Shown: positions 1-7,323 of the stretch, one piece after another | Position numbering within the stretch: position 1 is the stretch's first letter | How the letters are laid out: each line of letters opens with the position of its first letter | Virus record (IMG/VR): IMGVR_UViG_3300045286_000054 | Coordinates: 1 to 28,100 of that record | Length of the DNA stretch: 28,100 nucleotides | From: a virus | Reading direction: 5' to 3' (one strand) | Made by a program: the position numbers and the translations under genes | Notes under the pieces: generated by a model | What the model was told of the DNA's origin: nothing | Database searches by the model: none | Seen by the model: the letters and a program-made list of their open reading frames with translations, nothing else

Positions 1-227
1 TTCGCTTCCAGGGTGGCGACACGCTTGGCCAGGTCCGCGAGCTGGTTAGCCGCGGCCACGGCCTGGTTCGTGTAGATCTTCAGCCCGAGCGTGACGAGCA
101 GGCTGCAGGAGTCGACGAGCTGGCGGCCCTCCGCCTCGGTGATCAGGCCAGCGGCCACCCACAGGTTGGCCTGGTGGCCGACGACCTGCTGGGTGACCGT
201 GATGGCGATGGTGCCGGTGAGGCTCAT
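1..227 (-). CDS. Hypothetical protein, C-terminus beyond window
   Basis: The frame opens at ATG 227-225 and stays open through base 1, giving 75 residues with no stop, so the gene continues outside the window. Its start overlaps the stop of the holin-like gene as ATGA, which implies translational coupling in the lysis operon. The visible part begins MSLTGTIAITVTQQ. It ends in a heptad-like stretch (ANQLADLAKRVATLEA), suggesting a coiled coil. I see no signal peptide and do not recognise the family. Position beside the holin and lysozyme allows a lysis or late accessory role, but that is only context. Confidence 0.7.
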   Translation of the reverse strand, partial: MSLTGTIAITVTQQVVGHQANLWVAAGLITEAEGRQLVDSCSLLVTLGLKIYTNQAVAAANQLADLAKRVATLEA

Positions 228-400
228 GGTGCCTTCAGCTGCCGCTTATGGTAGAGCGACCAAGCTGCCGCCCCGAGCGTGATAATGGCGCCCCCGACGT
301 CGTTGACGGTCTGGTTGTCAAAGTAACCGTGGGCCACCATGTAGCCACCACCAAAGGCGATCACCGCCCGCAGCACGCCTTGTATGTCGTCCCAATTCAT
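224..400 (-). CDS. Small holin-like membrane protein (Pam3-gp28-like)
   Basis: This 58-residue protein starts MNWDDIQGVLRAVIAFGGGYMVAHGYFD. It has two hydrophobic segments (about residues 9-24 and 36-49) around a short polar loop, and a basic tail ending YHKRQLKAP. That layout, with a small Gly-rich first helix and a second ending in W-x-x-Y/W-x-K-R, matches the Pam3-gp28 family of putative phage holins. A holin would permeabilise the inner membrane so that the lysozyme encoded just upstream can reach peptidoglycan. The GGAGGA ribosome binding site five bases before ATG 400 fixes the start. The stop overlaps the next gene as ATGA. Family assignment is from remembered pattern; the lysis role is inferred from structure and context. 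Confidence 0.72.
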   Translation of the reverse strand: MNWDDIQGVLRAVIAFGGGYMVAHGYFDNQTVNDVGGAIITLGAAAWSLYHKRQLKAP

Positions 401-409
401 CAGATCCTC

Positions 410-898
410 CTACGGAAATGGTTGCTCAAGGAATAACGCGGCCTCCAACATCCGGCGCCGGAGCAGCCCGGCCACCTCGACGAGCCGGCCGTTGGGGTCG
501 CGCATCTGGTCGAAGTCGAGAAAGCTGCGGGCCGCTGCCGTCCGCTGCCTGGAGTTCACCGCCGATAGCAGGTTGGTCGGCGTGCCGCCGTCCTGCCGCC
601 AGAGCGCCCCGGTCTTGACGCCGCCCTGGCCCGGGCCGACGTTGAACACGATAAGTATCAGCGCGTCCCGTTGGCAGGGCGCCAACGGTACCGTGACGGC
701 CCGGTCCACCGCGGCGGCGGCGGTGGCCGTGTCCTGCTGCAGGAAAGCATCGCACTGCGCATCGGTGATGACGTCACCCGCCTTGACGCCGGCCGTGTGG
801 CCCACGCCGATGGTCCAGACTCCGCGGCCGTCCTGGTAGGCCGTCAGGCGGCGGCCCTCCAACGTCTCCAGCAGTGCGGTTCCCTTGGGTCCTAGCAT
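410..898 (-). CDS. Endolysin, GH24 phage lysozyme
   Basis: The 162-residue protein is a T4/lambdoid-type lysozyme (N-acetylmuramidase) that hydrolyses the MurNAc-GlcNAc bond of peptidoglycan for host lysis. The diagnostic N-terminal motif is clear: E14 in LEGRRL, then D23 in AYQDGRG, then T29 in VWTIGVGHT. This reproduces the Glu-x8-Asp-x5-Thr catalytic spacing of glycoside hydrolase family 24. Length is normal for the family (about 150-165). The C-terminal half has the usual DAL-x-x-x-VFNVGPG helix and an RRxxE-like ending (RRRMLEAALF). There is no obvious signal or SAR segment at the N-terminus, so export should depend on the neighbouring holin. It lies between a coiled-coil membrane protein and the holin-like gene. 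Confidence 0.95.
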   Translation of the reverse strand: MLGPKGTALLETLEGRRLTAYQDGRGVWTIGVGHTAGVKAGDVITDAQCDAFLQQDTATAAAAVDRAVTVPLAPCQRDALILIVFNVGPGQGGVKTGALWRQDGGTPTNLLSAVNSRQRTAAARSFLDFDQMRDPNGRLVEVAGLLRRRMLEAALFLEQPFP

Positions 899-911
899 GG
901 TTGTCCCACCA

Positions 912-1235
912 TCAGCGGACCGGCGCCGCCATCAAGATCGGCCCCGAGTGCTCGACCCAGAAGACGAGCAGGTAGCCCAGCGCCGGGATCGCCGACAGCA
1001 GGATGAGCTGCACCGTCCGGGTCTGCTTCTCAATCAGTTTGTTCACCAGGGTCACCATCTCGTTGCGGAACTCCCGCCGCTCTTCCGAAGCTTGTCGATA
1101 GGCCTCGACGCACTTGTTTTCATGTCGCTCCACGCGCTCCTCCAGGGACCGTAGCGCCCGCTCGGTCCCCGCCGCGACCTCCAACGCACGGGTATCAAGC
1201 ACTCGCTGCGGTAAAATGGCCTCGCTGTTGCCCAT
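912..1235 (-). CDS. Coiled-coil protein with C-terminal membrane segment (lysis region)
   Basis: This 107-residue protein has a charged, helix-prone N-terminal two thirds (residues about 17-72, rich in Glu and Arg with heptad-like spacing). A single strong hydrophobic segment follows (about 75-93, VQLILLSAIPALGYLLVFW) and then a short tail. The arrangement resembles XhlA/hemolysin-type phage lysis accessory proteins, in which an amphipathic coil precedes one membrane span. An AAGGA ribosome binding site lies about seven bases before ATG 1235. The gene sits 13 bases upstream of the lysozyme, consistent with a lysis cassette. A second holin, an antiholin or a spanin-like component are alternatives. 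No lipobox is present, so it is not an obvious outer-membrane spanin. Confidence 0.65.
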   Translation of the reverse strand: MGNSEAILPQRVLDTRALEVAAGTERALRSLEERVERHENKCVEAYRQASEERREFRNEMVTLVNKLIEKQTRTVQLILLSAIPALGYLLVFWVEHSGPILMAAPVR

Positions 1236-1273
1236 CCGTCATCCTTTCCGGTCCCCACGACCAAGCAAGCATG

Positions 1274-1882
1274 TCAGGTTCTTTTGATTTTTCTGAAAAC
1301 GACCGTAAGATCACCCACCACGTTGGCGTAATAATAGAGTGCGAACATCTGCGCCTCGCGCGAGGCGCTCACGTAACCCTTGACCCCGTTGGCCGGGTCC
1401 ACGAGCTGGTAGTTGAGCGTGAAGTCGAAGTCGCTCTTGATCTCGTAGTGGTCCAGCTTGTTGGCCATCCGCCAGGGCTTGTTGAAGTACAGCGCCTTGT
1501 TGTCCGGGAACGGCGCCTTGTGCGTCGGGTCCTGCCACTGCCGTACTGAGTTCCACCAGGGCACGATGACCGTCAGCGTGCCGGTGGCCGAGCTGCCGTC
1601 GGCCTCGGCGTACTTGAGCACGCGGTACGCCTCGTCGATGATCTTTATCTGATCCTCGCCCCAGAAGTGCTCCAGCACGTGGGACGCGTGCAACTCGTCG
1701 ACGCTCTCGTCGGCGAAGGGCCAGGGCGTGTCGAGCAGGTCATGCGTGATATCCGACACGGGCGCCCGGTCCAGGCCCAGGAAGCCCTCGCGCTTGTTCT
1801 GGCCGGCGCCCAGGTCGACCTTGAGCGGCGAGGGCCAGGTCCGCGGTGCCGCCACGGGTACCGCCAGCTGCAGGTTGCTCAT
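1274..1882 (-). CDS. Class I SAM-dependent methyltransferase
   Basis: The 202-residue protein carries the SAM-binding motif I (KVDLGAGQNKREGFLGLD, about residues 22-39) followed by an acidic strand end. A motif IV-like segment DELHASHVLEHF is typical of small Rossmann-fold methyltransferases. The C-terminal half is less conserved and contains VPWWNS and a basic end. I chose ATG 1882-1880 because it overlaps the stop of the preceding dehydratase/epimerase as ATGA; the longer open frame begins inside that gene. Its place as the last gene of a glycosyltransferase-dehydratase-methyltransferase run suggests O- or N-methylation of a sugar. DNA or protein methylation cannot be excluded: I see no DPPY-type DNA methylase motif. 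The enzyme class is well supported, the substrate is inference. Confidence 0.85.
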   Translation of the reverse strand: MSNLQLAVPVAAPRTWPSPLKVDLGAGQNKREGFLGLDRAPVSDITHDLLDTPWPFADESVDELHASHVLEHFWGEDQIKIIDEAYRVLKYAEADGSSATGTLTVIVPWWNSVRQWQDPTHKAPFPDNKALYFNKPWRMANKLDHYEIKSDFDFTLNYQLVDPANGVKGYVSASREAQMFALYYYANVVGDLTVVFRKIKRT

Positions 1883-2898
1883 GCGGCGCTCCTGGCCGGG
1901 GCGAGGCCAAGCTGCCATGTGGGGTGGGACAACGTCCACCGGACCACCTCCTCCAGCCGCTGCTCGAAGTTCTGCGTTGGCCGCCACCCAAAGCTCGCCA
2001 TCTTGCTCCCGTCCAGGGCGTAGCGCAGGTCGTGGCCGGGCCGGGCCGAGTGGAAATCCACCAACTCGTGGACCAGCGGCTTTCCCACGATGCCGGCGAT
2101 CGTCCGGGCCAGTGTCAGGTTGTCAACCTCGCGTTCGCCGACGACGTTGTACTTGTCGCCGGGGACGAACCGGTGTTCCAGCAGGAAGGTCACCGCCTCG
2201 GCGACCGAGAGCGCGTGGATGTAGAACCGCGAGCCGGGTACCGTCCGGTCCCGGTTGGCATGGATCGTCACCTTCTCGCCGCGGGCCACCCGGACGGTCG
2301 TACCGGGGATGAACTTCTCCGGGTGCTGCCGCTCGCCGAACACATTCATGCAGTGGATCACGGCGACCGGCAGCTTGTAGGTGTTCTGGTAGGCCAGGCA
2401 CAGCTCCTCGGCGCCGGCCTTCGTCGCCGCGTAGGGGTTACCCGACCGGTAACGGTCCCACTCCGCGTGGGCCACGCCCGGCGCCGCCGGCCCAAAGACC
2501 TCGTCGGTAGAGAAGTAGATCATCCGCTCGCACCCGACCCGCCGGACGTGCTCCAGCAGGTTACAGGTGCCCACCACGTTTGCGTAGACGAAGGACAGCG
2601 GGTCGACGATCGACCGGTCGACGTGGGTGGCCGCCGCCAGGTGCAGCACGTGGTCGTGCGCGCCCAGCTGGGCCGAGACCTGGTCGTTCAGCGCCGCCCG
2701 CAGGTCGTGGTAGAAGAACCGCACGCGGTCCCGCGCCGCCGACCGGAAGCTCTCCAGGTCCATGAGCCGGTTAAGGTTGCCGCTCTCGTCCAGCCGGTCC
2801 AGCAGCGTCAGCCGCCAGTCCGTGGTCCGCAGCAGGTGGTCGACAAGGTGGTGGCCGATGAAGCCGGCCCCACCCGTGATGAGCACGTTCTTGGTCAT
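1879..2898 (-). CDS. NAD-dependent dehydratase/epimerase, dTDP-glucose 4,6-dehydratase-like
   Basis: The 339-residue protein is an extended short-chain dehydrogenase/reductase. It has the NAD-binding GGAGFIG at residues 9-15, HLAAATHVDRS at 86-96, the STDEVFG motif at 130-136 and the catalytic YxxxK at Y156/K160. The Thr-Asp-Glu triad with the HVDRS motif is characteristic of RmlB-type dTDP-glucose 4,6-dehydratases. These convert an NDP-glucose to the 4-keto-6-deoxy sugar used to make rhamnose and other deoxysugars. UDP-sugar epimerases share the fold and are the main alternative. It lies between a glycosyltransferase and a methyltransferase (ATGA overlap with the latter). The phage therefore appears to encode a small sugar-modification pathway, possibly decorating its virion or altering the host surface. 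Confidence 0.88.
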   Translation of the reverse strand: MTKNVLITGGAGFIGHHLVDHLLRTTDWRLTLLDRLDESGNLNRLMDLESFRSAARDRVRFFYHDLRAALNDQVSAQLGAHDHVLHLAAATHVDRSIVDPLSFVYANVVGTCNLLEHVRRVGCERMIYFSTDEVFGPAAPGVAHAEWDRYRSGNPYAATKAGAEELCLAYQNTYKLPVAVIHCMNVFGERQHPEKFIPGTTVRVARGEKVTIHANRDRTVPGSRFYIHALSVAEAVTFLLEHRFVPGDKYNVVGEREVDNLTLARTIAGIVGKPLVHELVDFHSARPGHDLRYALDGSKMASFGWRPTQNFEQRLEEVVRWTLSHPTWQLGLAPARSAA

Positions 2899-2911
2899 GT
2901 CTTCTCCCTGA

Positions 2912-3658
2912 TTACCATACGATGTCGTTCTGTTTGTCGTAGTGCCCCACCAGCACCCGGTTGTCGCTCGCGACGCGGGCGCCGTACTTGGCCGCCGTGT
3001 CGAAGAACCAGAGGTCCTGGGTGAACGCCCGGCCGCCCTTGCCGGGTTCCCACTCCTGCACGGTCCTGAACCATTGGCGGACGCCGTTGGCGTCTCGCGG
3101 CAGGTCCTTGCCCATCCTCTCCAGCAGATCGATCCGGAAGAGCGTGAACCCCATGCCCAGGCCGTTGCACCGCTGCACCGCGCCGGGCTGTGGCGGTTGC
3201 GGCACGAAGTTCTTGGGCGTCACGAACGGGTCGCCATAGATCATCGGCTGACCGCCCTCGCCCTTCGTCCAGTAGAGGCCACCCACGGCGTCATGGTCCT
3301 TGATGCTCTCCAGGAGCTTCAGGATGCCGTCAGGCGGCGGCAGGTTGTCGTCCTCCAGCGTCAGCATGTAGCGGAACGGCCGTCCCTTCTGCGCCTTGAT
3401 CTGCTCGTTCAGGGCCAGGATGTTCTCCACGGCCCTATTATACGCCTCCCCGACCTCGAAACCGCTAAAAAATTCCGGACCGGAGCAGACCTGGTTCATC
3501 GGCCGCATGAGCGCCATCCACGCACCGACGACCTTGGCGGGGATCTCCCCGCGCGTCGGCACCACCATGATGGTGGTAAGGTCCTCGTAGCTCCGCCCCT
3601 TGTGGAGGCGTGCGACGGACTGATGAAGGTCGGTATTATGGCGTCCTTGGTTGCTCAT
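2912..3658 (-). CDS. Glycosyltransferase, GT-A fold (GT2-like)
   Basis: The 248-residue protein begins with a strand IMVVPTRGEIP (about residues 30-40), then EVGEAYNRAVENIL. A metal/nucleotide-binding DxD-like motif follows, LTLEDDNLPPPDGILKLL (about 99-116), equivalent to the EDD of GT-A glycosyltransferases. Later segments include GLYWTKG, GMGFTLFRIDLLER and QDLWFFDTAAKYG, the usual acceptor-side acidic motif. A final GHYD resembles the metal-binding His of such enzymes. Donor and acceptor are unknown. It is only three bases from the big fibre gene and 13 bases from the sugar dehydratase. It could glycosylate the Ser/Thr/Asn-rich fibre repeats; that link is inference. No membrane segment is visible, so a soluble cytoplasmic enzyme is likely. 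Confidence 0.82.
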   Translation of the reverse strand: MSNQGRHNTDLHQSVARLHKGRSYEDLTTIMVVPTRGEIPAKVVGAWMALMRPMNQVCSGPEFFSGFEVGEAYNRAVENILALNEQIKAQKGRPFRYMLTLEDDNLPPPDGILKLLESIKDHDAVGGLYWTKGEGGQPMIYGDPFVTPKNFVPQPPQPGAVQRCNGLGMGFTLFRIDLLERMGKDLPRDANGVRQWFRTVQEWEPGKGGRAFTQDLWFFDTAAKYGARVASDNRVLVGHYDKQNDIVW

Positions 3659-3661
3659 GTC

Positions 3662-6600
3662 CTATGCGCTCACGTTGTACCATTCCGCGTAACCGATGCG
3701 CATCTGGCTGGCGTTGGTCCCGCGGATGTCGGAGAACGCCGCGCTATTGTTGAGGGTCGTCGAGGTGGCTGACAGCTCACCCCACCCCAAAGCTATCTGT
3801 GCCGAAGCGTTGCTGGCAGCGGAGAAGACACCGCTCAGCGTCGGTGCTGCCACGGGCAATCCGAAATCATATGGCGTAAAGGTGAGGCCACCGCCGCTCG
3901 TTCGGTACCAAACCCCCAACCAATATAACCCTGGCGTTAGGTTCATGTTCATGGACTGGGTGATTAACCGGCCGCCGTGGTAGCTGACGCTGCTCTGCGT
4001 GCTCGTGTAGGAGATCGTGTAGTTGGTACCGGAGATCGACGCCGCGCTCAAGGTCGAGCCGTTGCGTGTGTAGATGCCCATGGCGAAGGATATAGTCGCG
4101 CTCATCGTGCCAGTGTTGTTGCCGCTCAGCGAGAACGCTATGGCGGCGGCGGAGGCGCTGTGGAACCGATCGACCCGCACCGGGGCGAAGTGCGCGGTGG
4201 CGTTGGAGATCGTGCCCGGAGTCGGCGGCACCCCATAGTTGAATGGTATCCAGATGCTGTTGGTGAGCAGCTCACCGATCGAGATCGTCATGCTGCCGGC
4301 GTTGGTCGACCCGTTCAGGTCAACCGTGTCGGTGCCCACCAGCACGAGCTGGTTGGACGCTAGGCCGCTGGTCCCAGAGGTGTTGCCGAGGTTCGAGAAC
4401 CCGGCGGAGAGCAGCGTCGGACCGGAGATAGACACCGTGGCAGCAAGGGTACCGCCAGCCGTCGCCTCGCTCAGCGTTATGTTGTTTATGCCGGCGAAGA
4501 TGATATTGTTTACAACCGTGCCAGTGTTGCCGCTGGTGTTGCCTCCGGTCGAGACGCCCGCCTTAAACAGGCTGGGGTTGATAAAGCTTACTGTGGCGCC
4601 GTTGGCATCAGTAGACTGACTCAAGGTCATCTCGTGATCGCCATACAGCACAAGACGTGTGCCGGTCACCCCGGTCGAACCCGCCGTGTTCCCACCGGTA
4701 CTAACCCCTGCACTGAACTGGCCAGCCCCACCGCCTGCGCCACTAATGCTGATCGTGTTGCCGTTGGCGTCGGTCGACTGGCTGAGGGTGATGTTGTTGG
4801 TACCCACCAGCACCATCCGGGTGCCACTGATCCCGGTCGAACCAGCCGTATTGCCGGCTGTGGAGACACCGGCTGAGAACGCCGGCTGGCCGATGAAGCT
4901 GAGCGTGGCGGAGGCGCCGTTCACCGACTGCGAGACGGTGATGTTGCTCGTCCCGATGATCACGGCCCGGACCTGCCCGCCCGAAGCCACGCCGCTGGTC
5001 CCCAGCGTGTTGCCCAGGTTCGAGGCCCCGATCGACTGCGACTCCACCGTCTGCGCGGCGACGGAGATGGAGAGCGTGGCGGAGCTAACGTTGGTCGACT
5101 GGCTTACCGTGACGTTGGGGCCGCCGACCACCAGCATCTGCAGCTGGTTGCCCGAGATCACGCCGCTGGTCCCGGCCGTGTTGCCCAGGTTCGACATGCC
5201 GAAGGTCTGCGACGCGGCCGTCTGCGCGGGGATCGTCACGTTGATGCTAACGGTGCCGCCGTTCGCGTCGGTCGACTGGCTGAGGGAGACGGCGTTGGTG
5301 CCTACCAGGACAAGCCGCGTCCCGGTGACCCCGGTAGACCCGGCCGTGTTGCCCAGGTTGCTGGCGCCGGCCGAGAACCCGGCGCCCCCGGCGGCGCCGA
5401 TGATCGACACGGTAGCCCCGGCGGCGCCCGTGGTCTGCGACAACGTGATGTTGTTCGACCCGACCAGTACAAGCTGCGTGCTGGAGACGCCAGTGGCCCC
5501 GGCCGTATTGCCGCCGGTCGAGACGCCCGCCACGAACGGTGGGTTGGCGATCAAGGACAACGTGGCCGAGGCGCCGTTAACCGACTGACTGACGGTCAGG
5601 TTGCTGGTGCCGATGATGACCGCGCGGACCTGGCCTCCACTCGCCACGCCGGACGTGCCCAGCGTGTTGCCTAGGTTGCTGACGCCGATCGATTGGCTCT
5701 CAACCGTCTGCGCGGGGATGGTGACGTTAACGCTGACCGTACCGCCGTTGCCATCGGTGGACTGGGACAGGCTCACGGCGTTGGTGCCTACCAGGACGAG
5801 GCGCGTGCCGGTGATTCCCGTCGACCCCGCCGTGTTTCCCAGGTTACTGGCGCCGGCCGAGAACGCCGGCTGGCCGATCAACGACAGGGTCGCCGAAGCA
5901 CCGTTCACCGACTGGGACACCGTGATGTTCGAGGTGCCGATAATGACCGCGCGGACCTGGCCGCCGGAGGCCACCCCGGAGGTGCCGAGAGTGTTGCCCA
6001 GATTCGAGGCGCCGATGGACTGGCTCTCGACGGTCTGGGCCGGGATCGTAACGTTGACGCTGAGGGTGCCACCATTGGCGTCGGTGGACTGCGACAGGCT
6101 GACGGCGTTGGTCCCGACGAACACCAGCCGGGTGCCCGTCACGCCGGTGCTGCCGGCCGTGTTGCCTAGGCTGCTGGCGCCCGCCGAGAACCCCGCGCCG
6201 CCCGCGCCGCCGATGATCGTGATCGCGTTGCCCGCGTTCTGCGAGAGCGTGATGTTGGCCCCACCGGCCAGGGTCAGCGTGCCGGAGGAGATGAGCGCAC
6301 CCACGCCGGCCGTGTTGCTGGAGATCGTGACGTCGACCAAGTTCTGGGTCTGCACCGACTGGTTGGCCGCGGAGACCGTGACCGCGTTGCCAGCCTGGCT
6401 GAGGGTGACGTTGTTGCCGCCGGCCAGGGTCAAGGTACCCGATGAGACGAGCGCCAGCGCCCCGGCCGTGTTGCCGGCCAGCGTCACGTCCACCAGATTC
6501 TGTGTCTGGACCGACTGGCTAGTGCTGGCACCGCTCACCGTGATGGTGGCGCCGTTCGGCCCGGTCGACTGGCTGAGCGTGATCGACTGGCCGCCGGCCA

Positions 6601-7024
6601 GGACCAGCTGCGTACCCGTAAGGCCCGTGGACCCGCTGGTATTGCCGCCGGTGCTGACGCCGGCCGAGAAGCTCCCGCCGCCCCCGGCCGCCGCGGAGAT
6701 GGTCACCGCGTTGCCGTTCTGGCTGAGGGTGACGTTGGCGCCGCCGGCCAGGGAGAGCGTGCCCGAGGACACCAGCTGCCCGACGCCGGCCGTGTTGCCA
6801 CCGATAGTCAGGTCGAACAGGTTCTGCGTCTGGACGGACTGGGTGATCGACCCCGTCAAGACGGCCGAGAAGTCGGTGATGTTCGCGTAGACGTCGCTAC
6901 CATGCTGCGCGATGGCCACGATCTCCGTGCCGTCGAGCGGCGTCGACGCCTTCGGCAGGATACCGGTCGGGAACAGCTGGACGGAGAGCGCCGCGACGCC
7001 CGAGGGGGTGTCGAGGATCGTCAT
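3662..7024 (-). CDS. Repeat-built tail fibre / receptor-binding protein
   Basis: The 1120-residue protein has three parts. Residues 1-65 form a short N-terminal segment with DGTEIVAIAQHGSDVYANITDF, a motif seen near the N-terminus of many phage tail fibre proteins and probably a virion-attachment module. Residues about 69-920 are 16 units of roughly 53 residues built on the theme N-L-G-N-T-x-G-x-S/T-G, then a V-L-V-G strand, then N-x-T-L-S-Q-S, then A-T-x-S-I. This is Gly/Ser/Thr/Asn-rich and almost devoid of Cys and charge, as expected of a beta-structured shaft. Residues about 921-1120 form a non-repeated C-terminal domain (IWIPFNYGVPP to GYAEWYNVSA), the likely tip or receptor-binding part. 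It is the last structural gene before the glycan cassette. Trimeric fibre assembly is inferred from family behaviour. Confidence 0.85.
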   Translation of the reverse strand: MTILDTPSGVAALSVQLFPTGILPKASTPLDGTEIVAIAQHGSDVYANITDFSAVLTGSITQSVQTQNLFDLTIGGNTAGVGQLVSSGTLSLAGGANVTLSQNGNAVTISAAAGGGGSFSAGVSTGGNTSGSTGLTGTQLVLAGGQSITLSQSTGPNGATITVSGASTSQSVQTQNLVDVTLAGNTAGALALVSSGTLTLAGGNNVTLSQAGNAVTVSAANQSVQTQNLVDVTISSNTAGVGALISSGTLTLAGGANITLSQNAGNAITIIGGAGGAGFSAGASSLGNTAGSTGVTGTRLVFVGTNAVSLSQSTDANGGTLSVNVTIPAQTVESQSIGASNLGNTLGTSGVASGGQVRAVIIGTSNITVSQSVNGASATLSLIGQPAFSAGASNLGNTAGSTGITGTRLVLVGTNAVSLSQSTDGNGGTVSVNVTIPAQTVESQSIGVSNLGNTLGTSGVASGGQVRAVIIGTSNLTVSQSVNGASATLSLIANPPFVAGVSTGGNTAGATGVSSTQLVLVGSNNITLSQTTGAAGATVSIIGAAGGAGFSAGASNLGNTAGSTGVTGTRLVLVGTNAVSLSQSTDANGGTVSINVTIPAQTAASQTFGMSNLGNTAGTSGVISGNQLQMLVVGGPNVTVSQSTNVSSATLSISVAAQTVESQSIGASNLGNTLGTSGVASGGQVRAVIIGTSNITVSQSVNGASATLSFIGQPAFSAGVSTAGNTAGSTGISGTRMVLVGTNNITLSQSTDANGNTISISGAGGGAGQFSAGVSTGGNTAGSTGVTGTRLVLYGDHEMTLSQSTDANGATVSFINPSLFKAGVSTGGNTSGNTGTVVNNIIFAGINNITLSEATAGGTLAATVSISGPTLLSAGFSNLGNTSGTSGLASNQLVLVGTDTVDLNGSTNAGSMTISIGELLTNSIWIPFNYGVPPTPGTISNATAHFAPVRVDRFHSASAAAIAFSLSGNNTGTMSATISFAMGIYTRNGSTLSAASISGTNYTISYTSTQSSVSYHGGRLITQSMNMNLTPGLYWLGVWYRTSGGGLTFTPYDFGLPVAAPTLSGVFSAASNASAQIALGWGELSATSTTLNNSAAFSDIRGTNASQMRIGYAEWYNVSA
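4265..6820 (-). repeat. Sixteen-unit protein repeat array within the fibre gene
   Basis: Sixteen related units of about 53 codons can be aligned on the GNT and LSQS landmarks. Some units form a higher-order A-B pair: units 5, 7 and 10 are nearly identical in protein (SAGASNLGNTAGSTG type). Units 6, 8 and 12 are also nearly identical (SIGASNLGNTLGTSG type, containing QVRAVIIGTSN). The matching DNA differs at many third codon positions, so the copies are not recent nucleotide duplications. Boundaries are approximate. Confidence 0.85.
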
Positions 7025-7030
7025 GACGCC

Positions 7031-7318
7031 CTACACGTCCCAGTACCAGCGGCCGTCGATCACGGTCGCCGTCGCCTTCGGCGCGGTCCCCGGCACCGCC
7101 ACGCTCTCGTCCGGTCGGTAGAAGGGCAGCGTCACCGTCTCCGGCGTGCGTGGCGGCAGCCGCCAGGGGTCGTACTGGTCGCGGTCGTCACGGCAGACCT
7201 TGAGGCCCGGCGCGTTGGGGTCCGGCCCCAGCTCGGCCAGCGGGAACTTCCGCTTGCACCGGTCGCAGATACCGATGCCCAGTGTGGGTTGGCCAGTGGT
7301 GTCTAGAAAAGCAGGCAC
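7031..7318 (-). CDS. Small zinc-knuckle-like phage protein
   Basis: This 95-residue protein has a metal-binding-like motif C18-x2-C21 in GICDRCKRKFPLAEL and a further C42 in GLKVCRDDRDQYDPWRLPPR. The DPWRLPPR and FYRPDE segments belong to a small conserved protein often seen beside podovirus-like adaptor and fibre genes. Its function is unknown to me. The expected fourth Cys is replaced by acidic residues (RDDRD), so metal binding may be incomplete or use Asp. The GTG start at 7318-7316 lies six bases after the adaptor stop. The C-terminus ends in TVIDGRWYWDV. A head-tail or fibre-attachment accessory role is inferred only from position. Confidence 0.72.
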   Translation of the reverse strand: MPAFLDTTGQPTLGIGICDRCKRKFPLAELGPDPNAPGLKVCRDDRDQYDPWRLPPRTPETVTLPFYRPDESVAVPGTAPKATATVIDGRWYWDV

Positions 7319-7323
7319 CTAGC

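Noticed and set aside
1846-3024. 392-codon plus-strand frame opposite the dehydratase/epimerase
   Set aside because: Arg/Val/Asp/Gln-rich antisense reading of a high-GC gene. The minus frame has complete NAD-binding and catalytic motifs.
3617-3640. Second hammerhead-like CTGATGA on the plus strand
   Set aside because: No GAAA core, no NUH triplet and no flanking helices were found; it is a chance heptamer in the glycosyltransferase gene.
4659-6890. Long plus-strand open frames opposite the fibre gene (309 and 429 codons)
   Set aside because: They are antisense shadows of the repeat array. They are Pro/Val-rich with periodic repeats mirroring the fibre codons, and the minus-strand protein clearly has the real repeat fold.
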